Assembly (NCBI RefSeq): GCF_024435355.1
Contig: NZ_JAMJWG010000027.1
Coordinates: 1 to 64,000 of the forward strand
Reading direction: 5' to 3'
Length of the DNA: 64,000 nt
Source of the DNA: Streptomyces odontomachi
GTDB lineage: Bacteria; Actinomycetota; Actinomycetes; Streptomycetales; Streptomycetaceae
Shown here: positions 8,881 through 16,974 of the stretch, one piece after another
Layout of the letters: each line of letters starts with the position of its first letter
How positions within the stretch are numbered: the stretch's first letter is position 1
Translations under genes and position numbers: made by a program
Notes under the pieces: model-generated
The model's input: only the letters and a program-made list of their open reading frames with translations
What the model was told of the DNA's origin: nothing
The model's database searches: none

Positions 8881-11310
8881 ATGCCTGCTGAGTCCGCTGG
8901 CACCGCTACATCGTTCGCCCTGCCCGTGCTGCCGCTCGACGACGATGTGGTGCTGCCCGGGATGGTGGTTCCGCTCGACCTCAGTGACAACGACGTACGG
9001 GCCGCCATCGAAGCCGCCCAAGCGGCCGCCAGAACCGAGCCCGGCAAGCCCAAGGTGCTGCTGGTGCCACGCATCGACGGGACCCTCGGGGGTACCGGTG
9101 TGCTCAGTACCGTCGAGCAGGTCGGGAGGCTCGCCGACGGTGATCCCGGGGCGCTGGTGCGCGGCCGGCGCCGGATGAAGATCGGCGCGGGCACCACCGG
9201 CCCCGGCGCGGCCCTGTGGGTCGAGGCGACCGCCGTCGAGGAGTCCGTGCCCGAGCCCCTGCCCGGCGCCGTCACCGATCTCGCCAAGGAGTACAAGGCG
9301 CTCGCCACCAGCTGGCTGCGCAAGCGCGGCGCCTGGCAGATCGTGGACCGCGTCCAGCAGATCGACGACATCGCCCAGCTCGCCGACAACTCCGGCTACT
9401 CGCCGTTCCTCACCACCCAGCAGAAGGTGGACCTCCTGGAGACCGGCGACCCGGTGGCCCGGCTGAAGCTCGCCACCGAGCAGCTCCGCGAGCACCTCGC
9501 CGAGCAGGACGTGGCCGAGTCCATCGCCAAGGACGTCCAGGAAGGCGTCGACAAGCAGCAGCGTGAGTTCCTGCTCCGCCGCCAGCTGGAAGCCGTTCGC
9601 AAGGAACTGCGTGATCTGAACGGCGACGGTGGCGAGGACGAGTCCGACGACTACCGGACCCGTGTGGAGTCGGCCGACCTGCCCGAGAAGGTGCGCGAAG
9701 CCGCACTGAAGGAAGTCGAGAAGCTGGAGCGGTCCAGCGACCAGAGCCCGGAGGGCTCCTGGATCAGGACCTGGCTCGACACCGTCCTCGAACTCCCGTG
9801 GGACACCCGCACCGAGGACGCCTACGACATCCAGGGCGCCCAGGGCGTCCTCGACGCCGAACATGCCGGCCTCGAGGACGTCAAGGAACGGATCGTCGAA
9901 TACCTGGCGGTGCGCAAGCGGCGCGCCGACCGTGGGCTCGGCGTGGTCGGCGGGCGACGCGGCGGCGCCGTGCTCGCGCTCGTCGGGCCGCCCGGTGTCG
10001 GCAAGACCTCGCTGGGCGAGTCCGTGGCCCACGCGATGGGCCGCAAGTTCGTCCGCGTCGCGCTCGGCGGCGTACGGGACGAAGCCGAGATCCGCGGGCA
10101 CCGGCGCACCTACGTCGGGGCGCTGCCCGGTCGTATCGTGCGCGCCATCAAGGAAGCCGGCTCGATGAACCCGGTCGTCCTTCTCGACGAGATCGACAAG
10201 GTCGGCTCCGACTTCCGCGGTGACCCGGCGGCCGCGCTCCTCGAAGTGCTCGACCCGGCGCAGAACCACACCTTCCGGGACCACTACCTGGAGGTCGAGC
10301 TCGACCTCAGCGACGTGGTGTTCCTCGCCACCGCCAATGTGCGCGAGGCCATCCCCGAGGCGCTGCTCGACCGCATGGAGCTGGTCACCCTCGACGGCTA
10401 CACGGAGGACGAGAAGGTCGTCATCGCCCGTGACCACCTGCTCCCGCGCCAGCTGGAACGGGCCGGTCTCGCGGCGGACGAGGTCACCCTGGAGGAGAGC
10501 GCGCTGCGCAAGCTCGCCGGTGAGTACACCCGTGAGGCGGGGGTGCGGAACCTGGAGCGTGCGGTCGGGCGGCTGCTTCGGAAGGTCGCCGCCCGTCAGG
10601 AGCTGGGTGAGCAGGAGCTCCCGTTCACCGTCGGCGAGGACGATCTACGCGGCCTGATCGGGCGGCCGCACCACGTGCCCGAGTCCGCCCAGGACCCGGC
10701 CGAGCGGCGTACGTCCGTGCCCGGTGTCGCCACCGGGCTCGCCGTCACCGGTGCGGGTGGGGACGTGCTGTATGTGGAGGCGTCGCTGGCGGATCCTGAG
10801 ACGGGTGCGTCCGGGCTGACTCTGACTGGTCAGCTCGGTGACGTGATGAAGGAGTCCGCGCAGATCGCGCTGTCCTTCCTGCGCTCGCGCGGTGCGGAGC
10901 TGGAGCTGCCGGTGGCCGACCTCAAGGACCGCGGCGTGCACATCCACTTCCCCGCGGGTGCGGTGCCCAAGGACGGGCCGAGTGCCGGGGTCACCATGAC
11001 GACCGCGCTGGCGTCGCTGCTGAGTGGGCGTCTGGTGCGGACGGACGTGGCGATGACGGGGGAGGTGTCGCTGACGGGGCGGGTGTTGCCGATCGGTGGC
11101 GTGAAGCAGAAGTTGCTTGCTGCGCACCGGGCGGGGATCACGACCGTGGTGATACCGAAGCGGAACGAGGCGGATCTGGACGACGTGCCTGACGAGGTTC
11201 TTGCGAAGCTTGACGTGCATGCGGTTTCGGATGTCAGGCAGGTTCTTGAACTGGCCCTTTCGCCTGCGACGGCGTCGCGGGAGGCCGGGGTTCCGTTGGC
11301 TGCGGCGTAG
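8881..11310 (+). CDS. lon: ATP-dependent Lon protease
   Basis: An 809-residue cytosolic AAA+ serine protease that degrades misfolded and specific regulatory proteins. The order is: N-terminal LON substrate-recognition domain (1-200), coiled helical region, AAA+ module with Walker A GPPGVGKT (369-376) and Walker B VVLLDEIDK (Asp436-Glu437), then the protease domain with the catalytic Ser701 (DGPSAG) and Lys744 (GGVKQK) dyad at the spacing seen in Escherichia coli Lon. The frame opens at 8860, but the ATG at 8881 follows AGGGGAGATC, an excellent ribosome-binding site. Expression is predicted to be under HspR. It is monocistronic, closed by a strong terminator. Confidence 0.97.
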   Translation: MPAESAGTATSFALPVLPLDDDVVLPGMVVPLDLSDNDVRAAIEAAQAAARTEPGKPKVLLVPRIDGTLGGTGVLSTVEQVGRLADGDPGALVRGRRRMKIGAGTTGPGAALWVEATAVEESVPEPLPGAVTDLAKEYKALATSWLRKRGAWQIVDRVQQIDDIAQLADNSGYSPFLTTQQKVDLLETGDPVARLKLATEQLREHLAEQDVAESIAKDVQEGVDKQQREFLLRRQLEAVRKELRDLNGDGGEDESDDYRTRVESADLPEKVREAALKEVEKLERSSDQSPEGSWIRTWLDTVLELPWDTRTEDAYDIQGAQGVLDAEHAGLEDVKERIVEYLAVRKRRADRGLGVVGGRRGGAVLALVGPPGVGKTSLGESVAHAMGRKFVRVALGGVRDEAEIRGHRRTYVGALPGRIVRAIKEAGSMNPVVLLDEIDKVGSDFRGDPAAALLEVLDPAQNHTFRDHYLEVELDLSDVVFLATANVREAIPEALLDRMELVTLDGYTEDEKVVIARDHLLPRQLERAGLAADEVTLEESALRKLAGEYTREAGVRNLERAVGRLLRKVAARQELGEQELPFTVGEDDLRGLIGRPHHVPESAQDPAERRTSVPGVATGLAVTGAGGDVLYVEASLADPETGASGLTLTGQLGDVMKESAQIALSFLRSRGAELELPVADLKDRGVHIHFPAGAVPKDGPSAGVTMTTALASLLSGRLVRTDVAMTGEVSLTGRVLPIGGVKQKLLAAHRAGITTVVIPKRNEADLDDVPDEVLAKLDVHAVSDVRQVLELALSPATASREAGVPLAAA

Positions 11311-11332
11311 CTTTTGCCGCTGGCTGGGGCGT

Positions 11333-11367
11333 GGGTCTGGGGGCTTTGCCCCCAGGCCCCCTTTTTT
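11333..11367 (+). terminator. Rho-independent terminator of lon
   Basis: A 12-bp stem (11333-11344 with 11348-11359, one G-T pair) with a TTT loop is followed by CC and six T residues. It starts 22 bases after the lon stop codon and is a textbook intrinsic terminator. Confidence 0.92.
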
Positions 11368-11594
11368 CGGCCTTGACGGCCTCTGTCCTCAAGCGCCGGA
11401 CGGGCTGTTCATGGCGCGTGAGGCTTCGTTGCGGGTCGGGGGCGCGGGGGATGCACGTGCTCGGCCGGCGCGATGATCCTGGACCGTCAGTTCACCGGCA
11501 CTCAGCGGCGGTCCTGCGCGCGCACATCCCCCACGCCCCCTGCCGTCTCGTTCGCGTCTGCGGCCCGGTGGGGACTTCTACTGCGCCTCCCGCG

Positions 11595-11864
11595 TTACTC
11601 CTTCGGAGGCCCGGAGAGGAACGCGGTCCACGCGGCGGCGCTGACCGTAAGCCCAGGGCGGGCTATGTCCTTGGAGTCTCGTACGTGGATGTGGATGGCG
11701 TGCGGGCAGGTGGCTATTTCGACGCACTCGCCGCCCTCCTCGCTGCTGTAGCTGGACTTGTGCCACTCCAGAGCGACTTCGACGCACTCGCCTCCAGCCC
11801 CGCTGCTGTAGCTGCTCTTGACCCATAGGCGCTCAGCGGCACTCTTCCTGAATTCGGTGTTCAT
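11595..11864 (-). CDS. DUF397 protein with a duplicated core
   Basis: An 89-residue DUF397 protein, the small partner of WhiJ-like XRE regulators in Streptomyces. The diagnostic motif W-x-KSSYSS-GGECVE occurs twice in tandem (residues about 14-30 and 35-51), whereas most family members have one; the second copy is followed by the normal C-terminus (VRDSKD, FLSG). It overlaps the upstream XRE gene by four bases (ATGA), so the two are translationally coupled. GAGGGAGCT precedes the ATG. Family members are thought to bind and modulate the XRE protein in developmental control; the biochemical role is unknown. The following 284 bases back to lon hold only the lon terminator. Confidence 0.88.
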   Translation of the reverse strand: MNTEFRKSAAERLWVKSSYSSGAGGECVEVALEWHKSSYSSEEGGECVEIATCPHAIHIHVRDSKDIARPGLTVSAAAWTAFLSGPPKE

Positions 11865-12754
11865 AGCTCCCTCAGCAGCTCCTCAACGTAGTTGAGCGAC
11901 GCCTGGGGCGTGAGTGCCTGGGCGCGTAGGATGCCGTATTTGATCTCCAGCCCTCTGACCAGCCGTCGCTCAGTGTGGACCTGGCTCACGTTCTGGACCT
12001 CAACGTAAGCGATCCTCTGATTTTCGTCTGTCTCGATCAACGTGAACGGCCCAGCGAGTCCAGCGTTCTGCTCACTGCTCAGTGGCATCAGCTGAATCTC
12101 AACTGCCCGCTGGTGCCCGGCCAGCAGTATCTTCTCTAACTGGCCGCGCAACACTTCACGACCACCAATCGGCCTGCGAAGCACCGATTCATCGATAACG
12201 AAGCTCATGAGCGGTGTTGGATGCTTAGCGAAAAGCTCCTGACGCGCGAGGCGAGCCACTACCCGCTGTTCGATTGTGTCCTCGTTCAGCGGTGGACGCA
12301 TCATCCCGAACACTGACCGTGCGTACTCCTTCGTCTGCAACAGCCCAGGCACAGCCTGGTTCGCGTACACGTGTAGCTCGACCGCTTTCGCCTCCAACTC
12401 CGCCGCGTCCTGGAAGAACGGTGGGTACTGGGCCTTGGCGACCTCGTCTTTCATCTCCAGCAGGACGCCGCCGGCGTCGAGGAGTTCGTCCGCTTGGTCG
12501 ATGAAGCGGGGCGGGGGGATGCGGCGCCCCTGCTCGAACGCGGCGATCGTGGAGGCCGAGTAGCCGACCATCGCGCCGAACTCCGGGCGTTCAAGGCCCG
12601 CGCGCACGCGGCACCGTTTCAACTGGCGGCCGAACACGCGGAGGATGGCGGAGCGGGCACCTGGATCCGCTCCGGCCCCCGCTCCTGTCTCCGGTTCCGG
12701 TCGCTGTTCTCCAGGACTGGACTCCGCGTCCCACGTGTCCGTTGGTTCACTCAT
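11861..12754 (-). CDS. XRE regulator with DUF5753 domain (WhiJ-like)
   Basis: A 297-residue DNA-binding protein. The helix-turn-helix lies at about residues 48-95 (RAGLERPEFGAMVGYSASTI, FEQGRRIPP), followed by a DUF5753 sensor-like domain (VPGLLQTKEYARSVF, RLARQELF, EIQLMPLS). This architecture is that of Streptomyces WhiJ and its paralogues, which work with a DUF397 protein and often an AbaA-type ATPase in controlling development and antibiotic production. The ATG at 12754 is chosen because GGAGGTGAT sits eight bases upstream; the longer frame to 12808 lacks such a signal. It is first in a two-gene operon and divergent from the ATPase gene at 12893. Confidence 0.9.
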   Translation of the reverse strand: MSEPTDTWDAESSPGEQRPEPETGAGAGADPGARSAILRVFGRQLKRCRVRAGLERPEFGAMVGYSASTIAAFEQGRRIPPPRFIDQADELLDAGGVLLEMKDEVAKAQYPPFFQDAAELEAKAVELHVYANQAVPGLLQTKEYARSVFGMMRPPLNEDTIEQRVVARLARQELFAKHPTPLMSFVIDESVLRRPIGGREVLRGQLEKILLAGHQRAVEIQLMPLSSEQNAGLAGPFTLIETDENQRIAYVEVQNVSQVHTERRLVRGLEIKYGILRAQALTPQASLNYVEELLREL

Positions 12755-12892
12755 CGCCCTATCACCTCCGTGGGCCAACGCGGCCTGGCGCAGGCCGTCA
12801 CGCTCCACCCCGCCGACATCCGCGCACCGGCCACGTACAGCGACCTGCCGTGTGCGCGCCGTGTCTCGTCACGCTAAAACGAGGGCGGCAGC

Positions 12893-13393
12893 GTGGACCC
12901 CATGAACAGCGAGAAGTCCCTCGAACGCGACGTTCCGGTCCGCCCTCAAGGGCCGGCACTCGACGCCGTCGACGATCCCGGCCACGAGTTTGCGATGCGC
13001 TTCACGTCATCGCGCCGTGGTGCCCGCCTGGCGCGCCGCCTCGTCTCGCATCGGCTGGATACGTGGGGCCACCCGTACGGCAGCGTCATCAATGAGGAAG
13101 TCACCTTGATCGCGGCGGAGTTGTGCGCCAACGCCGTGCGTCATGGGCATGTGCCCGGCCGGGACTTCCACGTCCGTCTGACAGAGGTGGCGGGCACGGT
13201 GCGCGTTGAGGTCACCGACACCCGTACCGAGCGCGTGCCGTCGATGGCATGCCCGGAGCCGCCGGGGGACGCCGAGGTGGGCCGGGGGCTGCTGATCATC
13301 GCTCGGTTGGCGATGCGGTGGGGGGTTGCGCCGCGCACCGGAGCGCCGGGGAAGGTGGTATGGGCGGAGTGCGTCGCCGTTCCAGCGCGTTAG
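12893..13393 (+). CDS. HATPase-fold ATP-binding protein (anti-sigma/AbaA-like)
   Basis: A 166-residue protein of the RsbW/SpoIIAB-like GHKL ATPase family. The N box is visible as LIAAELCANAVRHG and the G1/G2 region as VEVTDTRTERVP and DAEVGRGLLII. Such Streptomyces proteins may phosphorylate anti-sigma antagonists or bind partner regulators. GTG 12893 is preferred, with GAGGG seven bases upstream; an in-frame ATG at 12902 is possible. It is divergent from the XRE-DUF397 pair, giving the trio found at whiJ/abaA-type loci. Its 3' end overlaps that of the convergent merR gene by four bases. Confidence 0.85.
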   Translation: MDPMNSEKSLERDVPVRPQGPALDAVDDPGHEFAMRFTSSRRGARLARRLVSHRLDTWGHPYGSVINEEVTLIAAELCANAVRHGHVPGRDFHVRLTEVAGTVRVEVTDTRTERVPSMACPEPPGDAEVGRGLLIIARLAMRWGVAPRTGAPGKVVWAECVAVPAR

Positions 13394-13749
13394 CATGCCG
13401 CCTTCCGCAACGGGCATGTGGTGTCGACTCGCGTCACGAGGTCGGCGCGTAGCTCGGTAAGGCCGGCTATACGCTCGTCGATGATCTGGATCTTCTTCTG
13501 GAGCAGAGCGGACAATGCCTCGTCGTCGTCCGGCGTGTTGCGGAGTTCTTCGCCATAGCGGGCGATCTCGGCCAACGTGAAACCAAGGCTCTGCGCGGTG
13601 CGGACGTAGTGCAGCCAGGCGACCGTTTCCGGCGGGAAGTCACGGTAGCCGTTCGCCAGCCGTTGACCTTCGACGATGCCGATCTTCTCGTAGAAGCGAA
13701 TGGTGTCTTTGGTCGTACCCGTTCGTTCGGCCAACTCTCCGATACGCAT
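13390..13749 (-). CDS. MerR-family transcriptional regulator
   Basis: A 119-residue MerR-type regulator: N-terminal winged helix (MRIGELAERTGTTKDTIRFY), the second helix pair (GYRDFPPETVAWLHYVRTAQ) and a dimerising coiled coil (LLQKKIQIIDERIAGL). It ends in DTTCPLRKAAC, with two cysteines at the place where metal-binding members hold their sensor cysteines, but the pattern is not one of a specific metal. The ATG at 13749 follows GAGGGGG. The frame upstream to 13911 is not family-like. No adjacent metal exporter or oxidoreductase shows what it regulates. Confidence 0.87.
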   Translation of the reverse strand: MRIGELAERTGTTKDTIRFYEKIGIVEGQRLANGYRDFPPETVAWLHYVRTAQSLGFTLAEIARYGEELRNTPDDDEALSALLQKKIQIIDERIAGLTELRADLVTRVDTTCPLRKAAC

Positions 13750-13831
13750 GGTTTCCCCCTCGACCTTGACGGCGGACCTTACTCCACTGTTCACGAGGGA
13801 CCACCGGGGGAGAGCCGCGAGTGAGACGGAA

Positions 13832-13865
13832 GGTGTCGTGGGGGAGTACATACCCCCACGACACC
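13832..13865. repeat. 13-bp perfect inverted repeat with 8-nt loop
   Basis: GGTGTCGTGGGGG (13832-13844) and its exact complement (13853-13865) flank AGTACATA. It lies 83 bases upstream of the merR start in the 338-bp gap between GH25 and merR. It could be a terminator for GH25 transcripts or an operator; there is no T tract on either side. Confidence 0.7.
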
Positions 13866-13984
13866 GACCCACCCACCCCAGCGAAGGCGGCCCTTCGGCA
13901 CCCGAGGACAAGGGGGCACCGCACCCCTACCCTTCTGTGGGCAGTCGTTCCGCAGGGCGGAACGGGTGGGCACAGCCCACGACG

Positions 13985-14069
13985 CACGGTCACGTGAACG
14001 GCACCGGGCGCCCCGGACGACCGGCGTAGCCACACCGCACGGGCACGTGAACCGCACCGGGCGCCCCGG
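13985..14069. repeat. Direct repeat of 32 bp, 53 bp apart
   Basis: Two near-identical 32-bp copies (13985-14016 and 14038-14069), differing at two positions, each containing CACGTGAAC and ACCGGGCGCCCCGG, the latter able to form a hairpin. They sit directly beyond the GH25 stop. No gene is visible in this gap. Confidence 0.7.
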
Positions 14070-14081
14070 GCAACGCCCGGG
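14065..14081 (-). terminator. Probable terminator of the GH25 gene
   Basis: CCCGGGC-AAC-GCCCGGG, a 7-bp GC stem with a 3-nt loop, begins seven bases past the GH25 stop codon. No T run follows. Confidence 0.5.
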
Positions 14082-14087
14082 AACAAA

Positions 14088-14933
14088 TCAACCGTTGGCC
14101 AACGCCTGTACCCGGTCCAGCGCACCGTTGAAGTGGTCGTGGTCGCCCACGATCGGACCCGTCGACGTGTACTGCCAGATCGTGTAGAAGCCCCAGCCGG
14201 CCGGCAGCGTCCCCACGTCGGAGGCGTACCGGGCGATCGCCAGCGGGTTGACGCTGCCGAAGGCTCCGGAGTTGCCCGTGCACTCGGTCCACCAGCTGGT
14301 GGCCGTGTAGATCACGGGGTCGCGACCGGTGAGCGAGCGGTAGGTGGTGGTGAAGTCCTGGATCCACGAGACCATCGCGCCCTGGCTCAGGCCGTAGCAG
14401 TCCCCGCCGTACGGGTCCCACTCGATGTCCAGCATCCCGGGCAGCGTCTTGCCGTCCTTGGACCAGCCGCCGCCGTGTGCCACGAAGTACTGGGCCTGGG
14501 TGGCGCCGGACGTGGTGTCGGGGGTGGCGAAGTGGTACGAGCCGCGGATCATGCCGACGTTGTAGGAGCCGTTGTACTGCTGCGTGAAGTACTCGTTCTG
14601 GTAGTACGTGCCTTCGGTGGCCTTCGTGTAGGCCCACCGCACGCCGCTGTTCCACAGCCCGGCCCAGTCCACGTTGCCCTGGTAGCTGGCGACGTCGACG
14701 CCTTCCGTCTGCTCGGCGTCGGCGTGCAGCGGCCCGGCGGGGGCCCGGCCGTCGTGTTCGACGACGCCCATGCCCAGGTAGGCGGAGCCGCGTTCGGGCA
14801 CCGTGCTGTGGTGGTCGGCGGCCTGGGCCGCGGCGGGCAGGGCGACGAGCAGGCTGAGCGCGGCGAGGAGGGCCCCGACCGCCGTGCGGGGTGAGCGGCG
14901 GGTCGTCAGGGGTCTGCGGACGCGGACATGCAT
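14088..14933 (-). CDS. Secreted GH25 muramidase (lysozyme)
   Basis: A 281-residue exported glycoside hydrolase family 25 N-acetylmuramidase that would cleave peptidoglycan. A signal peptide (Arg-rich start, hydrophobic VGALLAALSLLVALPAAAQA) ends near residue 38. The GH25 barrel begins at EGVDVASYQGNVDW, and the catalytic acidic strand is MLDIEWDPYGGD. KATEGTYYQNEYF and the C-terminal IWQYTSTGPIVG/DHDHFNG segment are typical of the family. The length matches a single catalytic domain with no cell-wall-binding module. ATG 14933 is chosen for GGAGG eight bases upstream. It is divergent from the marR gene. Confidence 0.93.
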   Translation of the reverse strand: MHVRVRRPLTTRRSPRTAVGALLAALSLLVALPAAAQAADHHSTVPERGSAYLGMGVVEHDGRAPAGPLHADAEQTEGVDVASYQGNVDWAGLWNSGVRWAYTKATEGTYYQNEYFTQQYNGSYNVGMIRGSYHFATPDTTSGATQAQYFVAHGGGWSKDGKTLPGMLDIEWDPYGGDCYGLSQGAMVSWIQDFTTTYRSLTGRDPVIYTATSWWTECTGNSGAFGSVNPLAIARYASDVGTLPAGWGFYTIWQYTSTGPIVGDHDHFNGALDRVQALANG

Positions 14934-15093
14934 GGTGTGCCTCCGAATGCCTGGCGGGCGCACGAGCCGGCACGGCTCGTGGGAGCCCGGATGGGGGGAC
15001 AGGGGGGAAGTTCGGTGACTCTGGCGCGACCCACGGGTGGGGATGGGTGGCGTCTCAATCCGACGATTTGTCGGTTGCATGACATCAATGCGA

Positions 15094-15109
15094 TTCTACG
15101 CACGTAGAA
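15094..15109. promoter_or_regulatory. Palindrome in the GH25/marR divergent region
   Basis: TTCTACG-CA-CGTAGAA is a perfect 7-bp inverted repeat, of a size expected for a MarR dimer site. A looser one, TTGCAT-N7-ATGCGA, lies just before it at 15075-15093. Both are within the 307-bp gap between the divergent GH25 and marR starts, which contains no gene. Confidence 0.5.
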
Positions 15110-15240
15110 CCCTTGCGGGAAGGGCCGCGGTGATCGCCGGTGGTCTACGCCTACGGAATACTGGCCGAGCTGGGGCGACGACCGTGTCCGCCGGAAACGG
15201 CAACCGAAGTCGGCGGAACTTTCAGATCGGGAACCTCGTA

Positions 15241-15756
15241 ATGCAGAGCATGGATGCAGACGTGCGCGGAGACGGAAACAGCGCGGAACAGGCTGCGGAA
15301 ACCGGCGCGCCCGAATCCCGCGTCGACCCGGAGTTCCTGGCGTTGGAAAGGGAGTTGACGGTTTTCCTGCGCCGAGCCCGGGCGTCTTCGGGTGAGATGG
15401 CCCGAGCCGTCCACCCGGACCTGGAGCCGTCCGCCTACGGTCTGCTCGTCTGCCTGGACGAGCTCGGCCGGCAGCGGGCCACCGACCTCGCCGGGTACAT
15501 CGGCGTCGGCAAGGCCACCATGAGCCGGCAGCTGCGCGCCCTGGAGGCGCTCGGCTTCGTCGCCAGGGAGCCCGACCCGGCCGACGGGCGGGCCTGGCTC
15601 ATCCACCTCACCGAGCGCGGCGGCCACCGGCTGCGCACCGTACGCGACGCCCGCCGCGCCCGCTACGTCCGCGAGCTCTCCGACTGGGACCGCACGGAGG
15701 TCGCCGAGCTGGCGCGACTGCTGCACCAGTTGAACGCGGCGGCGGGGGCGGAGTGA
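15241..15756 (+). CDS. MarR-family transcriptional regulator
   Basis: A 171-residue winged-helix regulator: helices ERELTVFLRRARASSG, DLEPSAYGLLVCL, recognition region GVGKATMSRQLRALEALGFV and wing EPDPADGRAWLIHLTERG, then the C-terminal dimer helix. The ATG at 15241 is used because upstream frame to 15037 has no family features; a second ATG is at 15250 and the ribosome-binding site is weak. It is divergent from the muramidase gene and convergent with the PP2C-like gene. The ligand and targets are unknown; palindromes upstream suggest autoregulation. Confidence 0.87.
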   Translation: MQSMDADVRGDGNSAEQAAETGAPESRVDPEFLALERELTVFLRRARASSGEMARAVHPDLEPSAYGLLVCLDELGRQRATDLAGYIGVGKATMSRQLRALEALGFVAREPDPADGRAWLIHLTERGGHRLRTVRDARRARYVRELSDWDRTEVAELARLLHQLNAAAGAE

Positions 15757-15823
15757 AGTGAGGCGGGCGTGATCGGCGGGTGGTGTGGCGGGTGCGGCAG
15801 TGGACGGCGCGGCGGGCCGCGTG

Positions 15824-16624
15824 TCAAAGCTCCGCGTAGATCACCGCCGCGTCGTCGTGGGTCTTGCTGCGGCGCAGGAAGACCCGCTCGGTGTCGGCGC
15901 TCTCCAGCGCGCGCACCCGGTCGACGAGCGCCTGTGGCCCCTCCTTGCGCAGCAGGGCGACGCAGTCCGGCCAGTCGCCCTCGCGGAACTTCTCCACCCA
16001 GCGCGCCGCCCCGTCTGTGAGCGCCGCAACGGACTGCACCTCCGTGCGCGGCCGCGTACCCGTCACCGCACGTGCCGCCACCTCCGGGTCGGCGGCCGCG
16101 GTGAAGAAGCCGCCCTCCTTGTTGCGCACCGTCGCGTCGGCGATGGCGTCCGAGGCGAGGGAGGCGCGTGGCACGTGGGCGAGACGGCCGTCCAGGACCG
16201 GCTCCACCCGGCCGTCCGGCGCCGTCACCAGCAGGACCGAGTCGGAGAGCACCAGATGTTCCACCCGCTCGTCGTCCCAGCGGACCAGGACCACCGTCGC
16301 CTGAGGGGTGCGCGGGTGAGAAAGGTCACAGGTCGCACGGTGTGCGTCAGCGGTGCGCAGAATCGCCTTGTGAAGAACGTCGGTCAGGGCTAGTTCCGGC
16401 CGGGAAACGGACAGTTCGCCGAGCGCGCCACCCAACCGGGCGGTGAACCAGGGGACGGAATGCAGACACCCGTATGCGTCGCGCGGCGGGGTCACACCGT
16501 CCAGGAGTACCAAGGCGCCACCCCGTCCGAAGGCGGGCAGCGCCACCGATGCGTAGTCCTCGTTGGGGTGTGCGGGGGTGCCCGGTGCCGTGGCCAATTC
16601 GATGCGCATTCGGCCAGTCTGCAT
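15824..16624 (-). CDS. PP2C-like protein (protein phosphatase 2C fold)
   Basis: A 266-residue protein with the skeleton of a PPM/PP2C serine/threonine phosphatase: PNEDYASVA near residue 20, VLLDGV (Asp42), the SDSVLLV strand, ALTDGAAR and the terminal KTHDDAAVIYAEL. These acidic residues are those that hold the two metals in PP2C enzymes, but spacing is looser than in classical family members and the protein may be a divergent or regulatory form. ATG 16624 or 16609 could start it; neither has a strong ribosome-binding site. It is divergent from the first conservon, a common neighbourhood that hints at signalling, but no functional link is shown. Confidence 0.65.
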   Translation of the reverse strand: MQTGRMRIELATAPGTPAHPNEDYASVALPAFGRGGALVLLDGVTPPRDAYGCLHSVPWFTARLGGALGELSVSRPELALTDVLHKAILRTADAHRATCDLSHPRTPQATVVLVRWDDERVEHLVLSDSVLLVTAPDGRVEPVLDGRLAHVPRASLASDAIADATVRNKEGGFFTAAADPEVAARAVTGTRPRTEVQSVAALTDGAARWVEKFREGDWPDCVALLRKEGPQALVDRVRALESADTERVFLRRSKTHDDAAVIYAEL

Positions 16625-16974
16625 GACCGGATCCGGCTGGTCCGAGGCGGCGCGGCAGGGTGCGAGAATCGGACAGTAGCCGCAGGTCAGGCGGCCCCTT
16701 TGGGATAGATTGAGGCGTCCGTGCACGGAGCGGCGGGGCATCTTGCCAAAGGCGGTGCGCAACGTCCAACTGGCCTGGCACGCATGCCTGCTGCGTATGA
16801 CAGGGGAACTTGCCGACGACTCCCCGTCCAGGTTCACTCCTTCGAGTGGCGGGTGGTGCGATGCGCGTCCACTTCTCACGGGCACTGGGATGGTCGGGAA
16901 CCGTACCCGGAGACTGCTCGTGTTGACGGATCGTCACCCGGGTCTTAGGGCAGACGACGAGATTGCGAGCACCG
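16625..16974. other. Divergent promoter region, PP2C-like gene / conservon 1
   Basis: 350 bases with no credible gene. TTGACG at 16923-16928 followed 18 bases on by TAGGGC could be a sigma-70-type promoter for cvnA about 15-25 bases before its start, but this is a weak match. No repeat or palindrome of note was found. Confidence 0.35.

Noticed and set aside
8619..9389. N-terminal extension of the GNAT gene to 530 residues
   Set aside because: The extension is Ser-rich, overlaps lon antisense and passes through the divergent promoter with the HspR site.
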